Counted from the first letter of the stretch, positions 15,907 to 23,809 are shown. The stretch is 31,070 nt of DNA from an uncultured Clostridia bacterium (GCA_946409855.1 CAMJXZ010000004.1:1-31070); one strand, 5' to 3'. The notes: generated from the letters alone by a model not told the origin. Numbers and translations: made by a program.

Positions 15907-18087
15907 TTATTCCGAAGTGACCAGCTCGGTGTAGTAGCCGCCCAGGGCGTACAGTTCGTCGTGGGTGCCCCGCTCCACGATTTTTCCCTTGTCCAGGACG
16001 ATGATCTCGTCGCAGTCCCGGATGGTGGAGAGCCGGTGCGCGACCACGATGCAGGAGATGCCCCGGTCCCGGACCGCCTTGACCAGCTCGTACTCCGTCC
16101 GGGCGTCCAGCGCGCTGGTGGCCTCGTCCAGGATGATGACGGAGGGATCCTGCGCCAGCACCCGGGCGATCTCCAGCCGCTGCCGCTGGCCGCCGGAGAG
16201 ATCCCGCCCGTTTTCGGTCAGCTTGCCCTGATAGCCGCCGGGCCGCTGCATGATGTCGTCGTGCAGCTGGGCGTCCCGGGCCGCCAGGATCATCTCGTAA
16301 TCGGCGATGGATTCGTCCCACATGCGGATGTTGTTGGCGATGGTGTCCTCAAACAGCACGATCTCCTGGTCCACCATGGCGACCGAGCCGGTGAACACGT
16401 TCCTGGGGATCTGGCTGAGCGGCTTCCCGTCAAAGAGGATTTCGCCCTCCCAGGGCTGGTACAAGCCGGTGATCAGCTTGCTGATGGTGGACTTGCCGCA
16501 GCCGCTGGCCCCCACGATGGCGATGCGGCTGCCGGATTTCAGGTGCATGGAAAAATCGGTGATGACCGGCGCGCCGAGCCGGGAATAGCCGAAGGTGACG
16601 TGATTGAGCACCACGTCCCCCTTCAGCTTGGAAACCTCGCCCTCCGGGCAGTCCGCGCCGTACCGCATCACCGGGTCGTCCGGGTATTCCATAACGTCCT
16701 CCACGCGTTCCATCTCCGAGCGCATTTCCTGGATGGTCTGTCCGGCGGTGACCAGCGTCGTCGCCGGCTGCATGAAGGACGTGAGCAGCCCCTGGAAGGT
16801 GGTGATCATGCCCAGCGAAAAATGCCCCTCCATGGCCAGGATGATGCCAAGGAACAGCACCGCATAATTGGAAACGGTGCTGATGAACTTGGGGATCAGC
16901 CCGACCCGGGCGTTGAGGGTGGCGAATTTGACCTGCTGGGTATTGACCGAGGCCTGATAGCCGCTCCACTTGCGGAAGAAGCCGTCCTCCGCCCCGGCGG
17001 CCTTGATGGTCTCCGTCATGCTGATGCCGGCCATGGTCTGGGAGATCAGCTTTCCCTCGTCCCGCATCTGGATCCGGGTCAGGTTGATCCGCTTGTTGGA
17101 CAGATACCGGGCGACCAGCAGGTTGAGCAGCAGGGAGGCGATGCCGACCAGCGTCATCAGCGCGCTGTAGCGCAGCATGACCACCAGGTAAAACACCATC
17201 ATCACGGTGTTGAGCGCCAGGGGAGCGACGGTTTCCACCAGGGTGCCGGCGATGGAGGCGTTGGTGCCCTGCCGCTGCAGGATATCGCCGGTCATGCGCT
17301 GGGAGAAAAACTCCATCGGCAGCCGGAGTACCTTCCACATATAGCCCGCGTTCCCCTCAATGGCCATTTTCCCGTTGATCTTGAGGCTGTAAATGGTCTG
17401 CGCCCATTTCACGATGATCTGGAAAATACTCAATCCCGCCAGCACGAACAGGAACGGGTTCACCCAGGCGGGCGCGAGGCCCGTCAGCAGCCGGTCGTAG
17501 AAGATGCGGGACATGACCGGGTTGATGACCTCAAACAGGTAGGCAATCACGCTGGTCAGAATGACGAAGGCCACGGCGGGCGCGGCGCCCCTGAGCCGCT
17601 TGCGGGCGAATTCCAGGGTGCTTTTGCGCTTCCCGGAGGGCACGAAGGCTTCCGTCGGCGCGAAGGTCAGCACGAGCCCCGTAAAGGCTTCGTCCAGCTC
17701 CTCCAGGGAGATCTTCACCAGCCCCCGGGCGGGGTCGTTGAGCACCGCCTGGTTGCCCTTGAAGCCGTCCAGCACGACAAAATGGTTAAAGTTCCAGTGG
17801 ATGATGCAGGGCATGGGAACGTCCCTGCGCAGGGCTTCCGGTTCCGTGCGGTAGCCGTGCACCTCCAGCCCGTAATGCTGGGCTGCCAGGTAGATGTTTT
17901 TCATGTTGGAGCCGTCCCGGCTGACCCCGCAGTCCAGCCGCACCTGCTCCAGGGGAATCCATTTCTGGTAATAGGCCAGCACCATGGCCAGACAGGCGGC
18001 GCCGCATTCCAGCGCTTCCATCTGCATGATCACCGGCACTTTCGCCACCCCGTTCCGCACGGGCTGCTTCAGTTTCTTTTCCGGCAT
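15907..18087 (-). CDS. NHLP-type C39 peptidase/permease/ATPase peptide exporter
   Basis: The protein has 726 residues in three parts. The N-terminal C39 peptidase (about 15-145) has catalytic Cys28 in MEALECGAAC, His102 in NHFVVLDG and Asp118 in NDPARG. The membrane domain spans about 165-440. The ATPase has Walker A GASGCGKST (526-534), signature LSGGQRQR (630-637), Walker B IILDEATS (651-658) and His684. C39 domains cut leader peptides after a GG, GA or AG pair while the ABC part exports the core. A full catalytic set argues that it is active. The start at 18087 has GGAG at 8 bp. It lies 27 bp after the adaptor gene and 13 bp before the second ABC subunit. The obvious candidate substrate is the 67-residue peptide at 18972-19175. 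Confidence 0.93.
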   Translation of the reverse strand: MPEKKLKQPVRNGVAKVPVIMQMEALECGAACLAMVLAYYQKWIPLEQVRLDCGVSRDGSNMKNIYLAAQHYGLEVHGYRTEPEALRRDVPMPCIIHWNFNHFVVLDGFKGNQAVLNDPARGLVKISLEELDEAFTGLVLTFAPTEAFVPSGKRKSTLEFARKRLRGAAPAVAFVILTSVIAYLFEVINPVMSRIFYDRLLTGLAPAWVNPFLFVLAGLSIFQIIVKWAQTIYSLKINGKMAIEGNAGYMWKVLRLPMEFFSQRMTGDILQRQGTNASIAGTLVETVAPLALNTVMMVFYLVVMLRYSALMTLVGIASLLLNLLVARYLSNKRINLTRIQMRDEGKLISQTMAGISMTETIKAAGAEDGFFRKWSGYQASVNTQQVKFATLNARVGLIPKFISTVSNYAVLFLGIILAMEGHFSLGMITTFQGLLTSFMQPATTLVTAGQTIQEMRSEMERVEDVMEYPDDPVMRYGADCPEGEVSKLKGDVVLNHVTFGYSRLGAPVITDFSMHLKSGSRIAIVGASGCGKSTISKLITGLYQPWEGEILFDGKPLSQIPRNVFTGSVAMVDQEIVLFEDTIANNIRMWDESIADYEMILAARDAQLHDDIMQRPGGYQGKLTENGRDLSGGQRQRLEIARVLAQDPSVIILDEATSALDARTEYELVKAVRDRGISCIVVAHRLSTIRDCDEIIVLDKGKIVERGTHDELYALGGYYTELVTSE

Positions 18088-18114
18088 ATCGCTTTCTCCA
18101 AACAGTCGGGTTAA

Positions 18115-18576
18115 TCAGTTCCACAAAAAGCTGACGGGCGTGGTGGATTCCAGCACCAGCTGGGCGTCGTATTCGCCGTCCTTCAGCGGGATGTTCTCAT
18201 TATCCATTTCGATGATGTAGCCGACCTTGTCCTCGTTGGTGAACAGCGAGTTGATCCGTCCCTGCTCGCCCGCGAAGCGCACGATCATGCCGGGGTGGAC
18301 GGTGTCCAGCTGGTCCAGGGGCAGCGTGCAGGAAACGTAGGTGTAGTGTTCCGGCGCCTGGCCCTCCGAAGAGATGTCGAACGTTTCCACCTCCACCTTG
18401 ACGGACATGACGTTTTCCATGGTGGCGGTGGAGGCGTAGATGATGAACCCGGCCAGCAGCACCATGATGGCCGCCAGCACCATCCACAGACTCGGACTGG
18501 TGACCCGGAGATAATCATGCAGTTCCTCCGGGGAAGAGATGCGGTCCAGGCTTTTTTTTCGAAACAGGTTTTCCAT
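18115..18576 (-). CDS. Short HlyD-like adaptor of the NHLP secretion system
   Basis: This is a 153-residue protein. The N-terminus (LFRKKSLDRISSPEELHDYLRVTSPSLW region, about 4-31) is the hallmark of NHLP secretion adaptors. It is followed by one membrane helix (31-49) and a short beta-rich extracellular domain (about 55-153) ending SFLWN. Full-length adaptors of this family have several hundred residues, including a long coiled coil. Here that part is absent and only a lipoyl-like beta core could remain. The absence makes sense in a single-membrane cell with no outer membrane to span. The first gene of the export operon, it starts at 18576 behind AAAGGAG and about 110 nt downstream of a predicted promoter start. 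Confidence 0.8.
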   Translation of the reverse strand: MENLFRKKSLDRISSPEELHDYLRVTSPSLWMVLAAIMVLLAGFIIYASTATMENVMSVKVEVETFDISSEGQAPEHYTYVSCTLPLDQLDTVHPGMIVRFAGEQGRINSLFTNEDKVGYIIEMDNENIPLKDGEYDAQLVLESTTPVSFLWN

Positions 18577-18693
18577 GATCAGGCGGCTCCTTTGCTCAGG
18601 TTCTTTTATTACTGTATCATCGGCAGGCCGGTTCCGCGGAGGGGACGCGGGCCAGCGCCGTTCCCGTCCCGACGCGGTGATATACCTGCCTTA

Positions 18694-18722
18694 AGCATAC
18701 CACAATGCGGCGGCGCATGCAA
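18694..18722 (-). promoter_or_regulatory. Predicted promoter for the peptide export operon
   Basis: On the minus strand, TTGCAT (18722-18717) and TATGCT (18699-18694) are spaced by 17 bp. Both match the housekeeping consensus at four or five positions of six. The 395-bp gap 18577-18971 also holds the divergent promoter and palindrome listed separately, and an A/T-rich run near 18769-18780. Confidence 0.5.
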
Positions 18723-18791
18723 ACAAAAACATATATCTTTACAAACGAAAACGCTGTCCGGCGCGCGGAAAAATTTTTTTGGTTTCCTTCC

Positions 18792-18820
18792 TTGATTTTA
18801 TGGCGGAAATGCACTAATAT
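18792..18820 (+). promoter_or_regulatory. Predicted promoter for the leader peptide-sigma factor pair
   Basis: TTGATT (18792-18797) and TAATAT (18815-18820) are separated by 17 bp. The boxes are moderate matches. The leader to the ATG at 18972 would be about 145 nt. A second weak -10-like TATAAA lies at 18933-18938 without a good -35, and might be recognised by the encoded sigma factor itself. Confidence 0.4.
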
Positions 18821-18830
18821 CATAGAGGGA

Positions 18831-18846
18831 GACCGGGGAACCGGTC
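18831..18846. promoter_or_regulatory. Palindrome just downstream of the predicted -10 box
   Basis: GACCGG (18831-18836) and CCGGTC (18841-18846) flank GGAA. It lies 10 bp downstream of the predicted TAATAT box, where a bound protein would block transcription. Candidate operator only. Confidence 0.25.
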
Positions 18847-18971
18847 CGTTTCCTCCGGCCCCGTTCCAGGGACCCGGATCACATTTGCAAAAAAAATTGC
18901 CCGGCTGACTGCCATCCCGCCCATGAGCTCCGTATAAATTCATGAAAGCATTCAGAAAGGAGTGATGATTC

Positions 18972-19175
18972 ATGGAGCACAAGCTGAAAGCCCTGTTCGA
19001 TTTCCAGAAGTTTGAGGGGAACCCCGCGCTCCAGGAAGTGATTGACGCCACGCATTCTCGCTATGCCGTGCAGGAACTGAGCCTGGACGAGCTGGAGTGG
19101 GTGGCCGCTGCGGGCGTACCGCAGAACAAGCTGTCCAAAAAGAGCGGGAAAAAGGATCAGGATGTCATCCGTTGA
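18972..19175 (+). CDS. Small peptide precursor with double-glycine-type leader
   Basis: This is a 67-residue peptide. Residues 1-48 look like a leader: a helical, acidic stretch, then ELSLDELEWVAAAG (35-48), which has the hydrophobic spacing and small-residue ending recognised by C39 peptidases. Cleavage after Gly48 would release a 19-residue, lysine-rich tail (49-67) with no cysteine or threonine and two serines. That makes a lanthipeptide or thiazole product unlikely. AAAGGAG at 18956-18962 supports the ATG at 18972. The last 14 bases overlap the start of the sigma factor gene, so the two are co-translated. It is divergent from the C39 exporter operon, its probable export route. Alternatives are a quorum-type signal, an antimicrobial, or a small regulator of the sigma factor. 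Confidence 0.75.
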   Translation: MEHKLKALFDFQKFEGNPALQEVIDATHSRYAVQELSLDELEWVAAAGVPQNKLSKKSGKKDQDVIR

Positions 19176-19647
19176 TATCGAACGGATTTATACGGAATAC
19201 AGCGGCAGAGTGATGGGCTATATCCGGGCCCGGGTGCGCGGCGCGGCGGACGCGGAAGACCTGCATTCGGAGGTCTTCGAGAAAGTCATGCGGAAGATCG
19301 ACGGGTTTGACCCCCAGAAGGCTTCCATGAGCACCTGGATCTTTACGATTACCCGGAACACAGTGATCGATTTCTTCCGCCGGTCCCGGCCGGGAGAGGA
19401 ACTGGATGAAAACCTGTCCGACGATTCGGAGCCGGACGAGAGCCTGCTGAGCGGCGAGACGCTGAGCGAACTGGCGGCTGCGCTCAAGCAGCTTCCCCAG
19501 CAGCTGATGGACATCATCGTGCTCAGGTATTATGACGGAAAACCGCTGACGGAGATCGCCCAGATCATGGGGCTGAGTTACGGCGCCGTCAAGCTGCGGC
19601 ATCAGAATGCCGTGATGCTCCTGCGCAAAGCGCTGCAGGAGGATTGA
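19162..19647 (+). CDS. ECF-type RNA polymerase sigma factor
   Basis: The protein has 161 residues. Sigma region 2 spans about 8-76 (DAEDLHSEVFEKV at 30-42, STWIFTITRNTVIDFFRR near 57-74). A short acidic linker (79-99) follows, then sigma region 4 (102-158) with its helix-turn-helix near 127-147 (KPLTEIAQIMGLSYGAVKLR). It lacks regions 1 and 3, as in all ECF factors, and directs polymerase to a small regulon. The ATG overlaps the peptide gene by 14 nt, with AAAGGA five bases upstream inside that gene. No transmembrane anti-sigma factor follows. The gene is closed by a terminator, so the upstream peptide is the only linked candidate regulator. Likely targets are the divergent exporter operon or its own promoter, but this is inference. 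Confidence 0.9.
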   Translation: MSSVDIERIYTEYSGRVMGYIRARVRGAADAEDLHSEVFEKVMRKIDGFDPQKASMSTWIFTITRNTVIDFFRRSRPGEELDENLSDDSEPDESLLSGETLSELAAALKQLPQQLMDIIVLRYYDGKPLTEIAQIMGLSYGAVKLRHQNAVMLLRKALQED

Positions 19648-19660
19648 TGAAAACCGGCAG

Positions 19661-19685
19661 AAAGAGGCTTAAAAAGGGCCTCTTT
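19661..19685 (+). terminator. Rho-independent terminator after the sigma factor gene
   Basis: AAAGAGGC (19661-19668) pairs with GCCTCTTT (19678-19685) across a 9-nt loop. A T-rich tail (TTGCTTCTGCTTCC) follows. It closes the peptide-sigma unit 13 bp after the stop codon. Confidence 0.8.
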
Positions 19686-19710
19686 TTGCTTCTGCTTCCC
19701 CCCGGAAGCG

Positions 19711-20559
19711 TCATTGCCGCAGAAAGGCCCGGAGCGCCGGCAGCCTTTCCCGGGTGACCCGCCGCCCTTCCTGATAGACCCGTTCCAGCTCGGACGGGTC
19801 TTTTTCCGTGTGACCGATGTTTAAAGGGCCGTCCGGGCGGATCACCAGGCAGGTCCCGTCCCGTTCCATCCGGTCGATTTCGTCCATTTCCCGGTTGTAC
19901 ATCTCGTGCCGCCGCGCCATGGCCCGGACGACGGCGGGATATTGCCGGAGCAGGACGCGCATCAGGGGCAGCAGGGCTTCCTTCCGCTTGCGGTATCCTT
20001 TGGGCTGGGTGAGCAGAAGGACATTCCGGTCATAGCCCTCCCGTTCCATGAAGGCGTAGGGCACGGCGTCCGCGATGCCGCCGTCCAGCAGGACATGCCC
20101 GCAGGCCTTCACCGGGCGGGACACCAGCGGCATGGAGGCGGAGGCCCGCATCCAGGCGATGTCCTCATCGTCCCCTTCCGCGCACAGGCGGTAGACGGCC
20201 TGCCCGGTCGTGACGTCGGTGGCGCCGATATAAAAGGCCATGGGGTTTTCCCGGTAGGCCCTCCGGTCGAACACGTCCAGCTCGTCGGGCAGCGCCCGGT
20301 AGCAGAAATCCGCGTCGTAGAGGTCCCCTGTGCGGAGCAGGGAGCGCAGACTCCCGTACCGCCAGTCCCGGCAGAAGCGCTTGTTGTAGCGGATGGGCCT
20401 GCCCGGCTGGCGGGATTTCAGATTGCAGCCGAAGGTCGCGCCGGCGGAGATCCCCGCCGCGCCGTCGAAGCTGATGCCCTCTTCCATCATCACGTCGATG
20501 GCCCCGCAGGTGAACATGCCCCGCATGGCCCCGCCCTCCATGATCAGCGCCGTCTTCAT
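19711..20559 (-). CDS. Patatin-like phospholipase
   Basis: This 282-residue protein is a serine lipid acyl hydrolase of the patatin/RssA type. The oxyanion motif GGAMRG (9-14), the nucleophile elbow GISAG (36-40, Ser38) and the catalytic DGG (Asp159) are all intact. No signal peptide is present, so it acts on the cytoplasmic side. Patatins release fatty acids from phospholipids or other lipids. The start at 20559 is preceded by GGAGAGGAGAGGA. It is divergent from the ten-gene acyl-lipid operon across a 237-bp promoter region, which suggests a linked role as the deacylating partner of the acyltransferases. Free-standing patatins of this type are also common elsewhere, so the functional link is unproven. 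Confidence 0.9.
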   Translation of the reverse strand: MKTALIMEGGAMRGMFTCGAIDVMMEEGISFDGAAGISAGATFGCNLKSRQPGRPIRYNKRFCRDWRYGSLRSLLRTGDLYDADFCYRALPDELDVFDRRAYRENPMAFYIGATDVTTGQAVYRLCAEGDDEDIAWMRASASMPLVSRPVKACGHVLLDGGIADAVPYAFMEREGYDRNVLLLTQPKGYRKRKEALLPLMRVLLRQYPAVVRAMARRHEMYNREMDEIDRMERDGTCLVIRPDGPLNIGHTEKDPSELERVYQEGRRVTRERLPALRAFLRQ

Positions 20560-20607
20560 CCGTCCTCTCCTCTCCGGATCGTTTTCAGTCCTTTGTTCCC
20601 GAACGGA

Positions 20608-20635
20608 AATATACCATAAAACCGGGGTTTTTGAA
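20608..20635 (-). promoter_or_regulatory. Possible promoter for the patatin gene
   Basis: On the minus strand, TATATT (20613-20608) is a reasonable -10 box, with TTCAAA (20635-20630) 16 bp upstream as a weak -35 box. It lies in the divergent gap shared with the acyl-lipid operon promoter. Confidence 0.4.
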
Positions 20636-20695
20636 AGCGGGTTTTCCGTTCAAAATCGTTTTTGCCGGAAAATATCCCCGGGCCGGACAAAAAGA

Positions 20696-20724
20696 TTGAA
20701 AAAACCCGGGATTTGGGGTATAAT
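20696..20724 (+). promoter_or_regulatory. Sigma-A promoter of the acyl-lipid operon
   Basis: TTGAAA (20696-20701) and TATAAT (20719-20724) are separated by 17 bp. The expected start point is about 65 nt before the ATG at 20797. No other strong promoter or strong terminator was found until 30962, so this one could drive all ten genes. Confidence 0.75.
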
Positions 20725-20796
20725 GTCAAATGGCTTTTTATGCGGAGCCGATGGAGACGGACAGACGGAACGAGCGGGGAGAAGAGGAGAGCGGAC

Positions 20797-21876
20797 ATGA
20801 AGGAATTGGATCAGGACCGGCCGCCTGCGCAGGAACAGCGTTCCCCTGCCGGACCGGACGGCACAGCCGATGAAAAAGCCGACGAAAAAGAAAAGAAAAA
20901 AGAGCGGCGGAAGAAGTTCTTTTCCCGGCTCGCCAAGGTGATCACCGGGTTTGTCGTCGTCTCCCTGACGGCGACGGAAGCGATGATGTTCATTCTCTTC
21001 GGCCGGTCGGACCCCGTGATGGACAAGCCCTTCGGGCTGGCCGAGCGGGCGGCGGCCGGGGGCCTGCGCGTCCGCACGCTGGAGTTCATGTCCGGCGCCA
21101 ACCGGCTCAAGGGCTACGTGATCCTTCCGGAAGCGCCCCGGGCGCTGATGCTGGCGGTGCACGGGGTCCGGGCCTCCTCGGACGCGCTGGAGCCGGTCAT
21201 TGAGTACTTCGTCCGCCAGTCCTACGCGGTGATGACCTTTGACGGCACCGCTTCGGGCAGGAGCGAGGGGAGCAGGACGGTGGGCCTGCAGCAGCAGCGC
21301 TACGACGTCCGGGCCGCCCTCGCCTGGATCCGGCAGGATCCGCAGCTGAACGGCATGCCGCTGGTCCTGCTGGGCCACAGCGCCGGCGCCTACGGGGTCG
21401 CCGCCGAAACGCCCGCGTCGGGCGCGGTGGCGTCGGTCTGCGTGTCCGGTTTCGATTCGCCCCTGGGGACCATGCATTACTGGGCGGAGCATTACGCGGG
21501 CGCCCTGACCAACGTCGAGTATCCCTTCCTGTGGATCCGGGAACACGCCGCCAAGGGCGGCGACGCGAACGTCTCCGCTTCCCGGATGCTGACCTCCTGC
21601 GGCGTTCCCGCGCTGGTCGTTCACGGGAGCGCCGACGAGGTGATCGCCACGCAGATCAGCCTGTACCAGGCCCTGCAGGAGCATCCCGGCGCCAACGTCA
21701 GCACCCTGTTCATCAGCGATCCGCGCCATCGCGGCCATTCCGATATCCTGGTGGCGGACAGCGGGCTCAATACCGCCCTGCTGGACAGGATTTCGGCTTT
21801 CCTGTCCCCCTATGTTCCGGGCGGACGGGCATATCTTACCGGCGAAAGAAGGCTTGATGCACCTCATGGTTTCTAA
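20797..21876 (+). CDS. Membrane-anchored alpha/beta hydrolase
   Basis: The protein has 359 residues. The first 46 residues are highly charged (a run of Lys, Glu and Asp), followed by one membrane helix (about 47-68) and then an alpha/beta hydrolase fold. The triad is visible: Ser195 in GHSAG, Asp280 in HGSADEV and His314 in RHRGHSD. A typical strand motif LAVHGVRASS (119-128) precedes it. The basic N-terminus predicts that the catalytic domain is outside the cell. The ATG at 20797 has GAGGAG seven bases upstream. An earlier in-frame start at 20662 lies upstream of the promoter and is rejected. First gene of the operon, it overlaps the next by 20 nt. Esterase, lipase or thioesterase activity is possible. 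The substrate is unknown. Confidence 0.83.
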   Translation: MKELDQDRPPAQEQRSPAGPDGTADEKADEKEKKKERRKKFFSRLAKVITGFVVVSLTATEAMMFILFGRSDPVMDKPFGLAERAAAGGLRVRTLEFMSGANRLKGYVILPEAPRALMLAVHGVRASSDALEPVIEYFVRQSYAVMTFDGTASGRSEGSRTVGLQQQRYDVRAALAWIRQDPQLNGMPLVLLGHSAGAYGVAAETPASGAVASVCVSGFDSPLGTMHYWAEHYAGALTNVEYPFLWIREHAAKGGDANVSASRMLTSCGVPALVVHGSADEVIATQISLYQALQEHPGANVSTLFISDPRHRGHSDILVADSGLNTALLDRISAFLSPYVPGGRAYLTGERRLDAPHGF

Positions 21877-23809
21877 GCAGCTGGGCGGCCACAGGACCAT
21901 CAACGGCTATGTGCGGGACAAGCTCCGCCGGATGCCGGACAGCGGGCTGACCTTTGACAGGCTGTTCGGGCTGATGTTTTCCGAACAGGACAACGTGATG
22001 CTGGAAAGCAGCAGCGGCTACCGGATCAAGGAAGTAACGTACGGGGAATGCCGTCTGTCCACGCTGAAAAAGGCGGCGTGCCTGCGGGAACGGTTCCGGG
22101 ACCTGCCGGAGGACGCCGTGATCGGCCTGTACATGGAAAACAGCCGGGACTGGATCGAAACGTTCTGGGCCATCCTGCTGAGCGGCTTCTGTCCGCTGCT
22201 GATGAACCTGCGGCTGGATCACGCAAGGCTGGAGCAGACGCTGGAAGCCATGCGGGCCAAAGCGGTGATCGCGTCCGGCGAGGCCGCCTTTTCCGTTCAG
22301 ACGGTGGATGTTTCGGAGCTTTCCCGGGACGTGCCGCCCATTGAAAACGTCCGGGCGGGAAGCGTGATCCTGCTCATGTCCTCCGGCACGTCGGACCATG
22401 TCAAAACCTGCGCCTACACCGCCGACGCCTTCCGCGCCATGATCGAGGACAGCTACCAGATCGTGCTTCGCTGCCCGCAGATCAAAAGGCATCACCGCGG
22501 CCGGCTCAAGCTGCTGACATTCCTGCCGCTGTACCACGTCTTCGGGCTGGTGGCGGTGTATATCTGGTTCGCCTTTTTCGCCAGGACCTTCGTGCTCCTG
22601 GGCAGCATGAGCCCCAAAACCATCGTCAACACCATCCGCCGGCACGGGGTGACGCATATATTCGCCGTGCCGCTTTTGTGGAACACCGTGTACGACCAGG
22701 CCATGCGGACGATCCGCCAGCGGGGGAAAGACACCGTGCGCCGGTTCGAAGCGGGCGCGCGGCTCGTCTCCCGCGTTTCCGGCGTCCCGGGGCTGCGCAG
22801 GCTGGTGCCGGTGCTTTTGTTCCGCGAGGTCCGGCAGAACCTGTTCGGGGACAGCATCCGCTTTCTCATCAGCGGGGGCAGCGAGATCCGGCCCGAAGTG
22901 CTGTCCTTCTTCAACACCATCGGCTACCGCATCGCCAACGGCTACGGCATGACGGAAATCGGCATCACCTCGGTGGAGCTGTCCGCCGATCCCCGGGTGC
23001 TGAACAGCGGTTCCGTGGGCCGGCCCTTTTCGTCGGCCGAATACCGGGTCGGGGAGGACGGCATCCTCTGGGTGCGAAGCCGCGCCATGGCCTGCCGCAT
23101 TCACGACGGCAGCGGGTGGACGCAAACGGAAGGGGAATGGTTCCGCACGGGCGACCTGGCCGAATGCCGCTGCGGCCGGTACTATATCCTGGGCCGCAGC
23201 GACGACCTGGTGATCGCCCCGAACGGGGAAAACCTGAACCCCAACCTGATCGAAAGCGGATTGCGCGTTCGGGGCGTCAAAGCGCTCTGCCTGATCGGCG
23301 TACAGGAGGAGCAGGGGATGAAGCCGGTGCTGCTGGTGAATCCCGATTTCCCCCTGCCCGGGGACGGGCTTGCAGGCGTAAAGAACGCGCTGACGGAAGC
23401 CCTGCGGGCCGGCGGCACGGACCGGCAGATCCAGTCCGTGGTTTTCGTCCGGGAGCCCCTGATGCGGGAGGACGAAATCAAGCTGAACCGCGCCCGGATC
23501 GCCCGGCGGTACCGGGACGGGGAATATACCGTTCTTTCTCCGGAGCGCGGCGCCTGGGAGGGCGGGGAGGAGCTGCACGGGCAGGTCCGCGCCCTGGTCG
23601 CCCAGGCGACGGGCAAGCCGGCGGAGGAAATCGGGGACGACGCGGACTTTTTCCTGGACCTGGGCGGCACCAGCCTGGACTATTTCGGCCTGATTTCCCA
23701 GCTGCAGGAAGCGTACGGCGTACCCTTCCCCGTGGCGGAAGGGGAAACGCTGACCACGGTCCGCGCCCTGTCCGAATATCTTGTGCGGACGGTGAACGCC
23801 GATGAGTAG
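21857..23809 (+). CDS. AMP-dependent acyl ligase fused to a C-terminal acyl carrier domain
   Basis: The protein has 650 residues. Residues about 30-550 are an ANL-family adenylating domain: a P-loop variant LLMSSGTSDHVKT (172-184), GYGMTE (362-367), TGDL (431-434) and the C-terminal Lys542 in EIKLNRARI. Residues about 572-645 form a carrier domain with DLGGTSLD (601-608), where Ser606 is the phosphopantetheine site. The ligase would activate a carboxylic acid, most likely a fatty acid, and load it onto its own carrier. The P-loop is unusual: the usual TTGxPKG is replaced by TSDHVKT. The ATG at 21857 overlaps the upstream gene by 20 nt behind AAGAAGG at a short 4-bp spacing; ATG 21866 is an alternative. 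Two PlsC acyltransferases follow directly, so loaded acyl groups probably go to glycerolipids. Confidence 0.87.
   Translation: MHLMVSKQLGGHRTINGYVRDKLRRMPDSGLTFDRLFGLMFSEQDNVMLESSSGYRIKEVTYGECRLSTLKKAACLRERFRDLPEDAVIGLYMENSRDWIETFWAILLSGFCPLLMNLRLDHARLEQTLEAMRAKAVIASGEAAFSVQTVDVSELSRDVPPIENVRAGSVILLMSSGTSDHVKTCAYTADAFRAMIEDSYQIVLRCPQIKRHHRGRLKLLTFLPLYHVFGLVAVYIWFAFFARTFVLLGSMSPKTIVNTIRRHGVTHIFAVPLLWNTVYDQAMRTIRQRGKDTVRRFEAGARLVSRVSGVPGLRRLVPVLLFREVRQNLFGDSIRFLISGGSEIRPEVLSFFNTIGYRIANGYGMTEIGITSVELSADPRVLNSGSVGRPFSSAEYRVGEDGILWVRSRAMACRIHDGSGWTQTEGEWFRTGDLAECRCGRYYILGRSDDLVIAPNGENLNPNLIESGLRVRGVKALCLIGVQEEQGMKPVLLVNPDFPLPGDGLAGVKNALTEALRAGGTDRQIQSVVFVREPLMREDEIKLNRARIARRYRDGEYTVLSPERGAWEGGEELHGQVRALVAQATGKPAEEIGDDADFFLDLGGTSLDYFGLISQLQEAYGVPFPVAEGETLTTVRALSEYLVRTVNADE

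Noticed and set aside
12318..18114. Long plus-strand open frames opposite glycerate kinase and the two ABC transporters
   Set aside because: The minus-strand frames carry Walker, C39 and kinase motifs. The plus-strand frames read as low-complexity His/Gln/Gly/Asp-rich sequence without ribosome sites.
18837..18864. ECF-type promoter (GGAACC followed by CGT) upstream of the peptide-sigma genes
   Set aside because: The spacing between AAC and CGT is about 20 bp and not the usual 16, and the GGAACC is part of a palindrome. The evidence is too weak to call self-regulation.
12504..19647. Lanthipeptide, sactipeptide or YcaO-type RiPP cluster
   Set aside because: No LanM, radical SAM, YcaO or other modifying enzyme is encoded in the window, and the candidate precursor lacks Cys and Thr in its tail.
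20662..20796. N-terminal extension of the first alpha/beta hydrolase
   Set aside because: This start lies upstream of the TTGAAA/TATAAT promoter. The ATG at 20797 has a good GAGGAG ribosome site.
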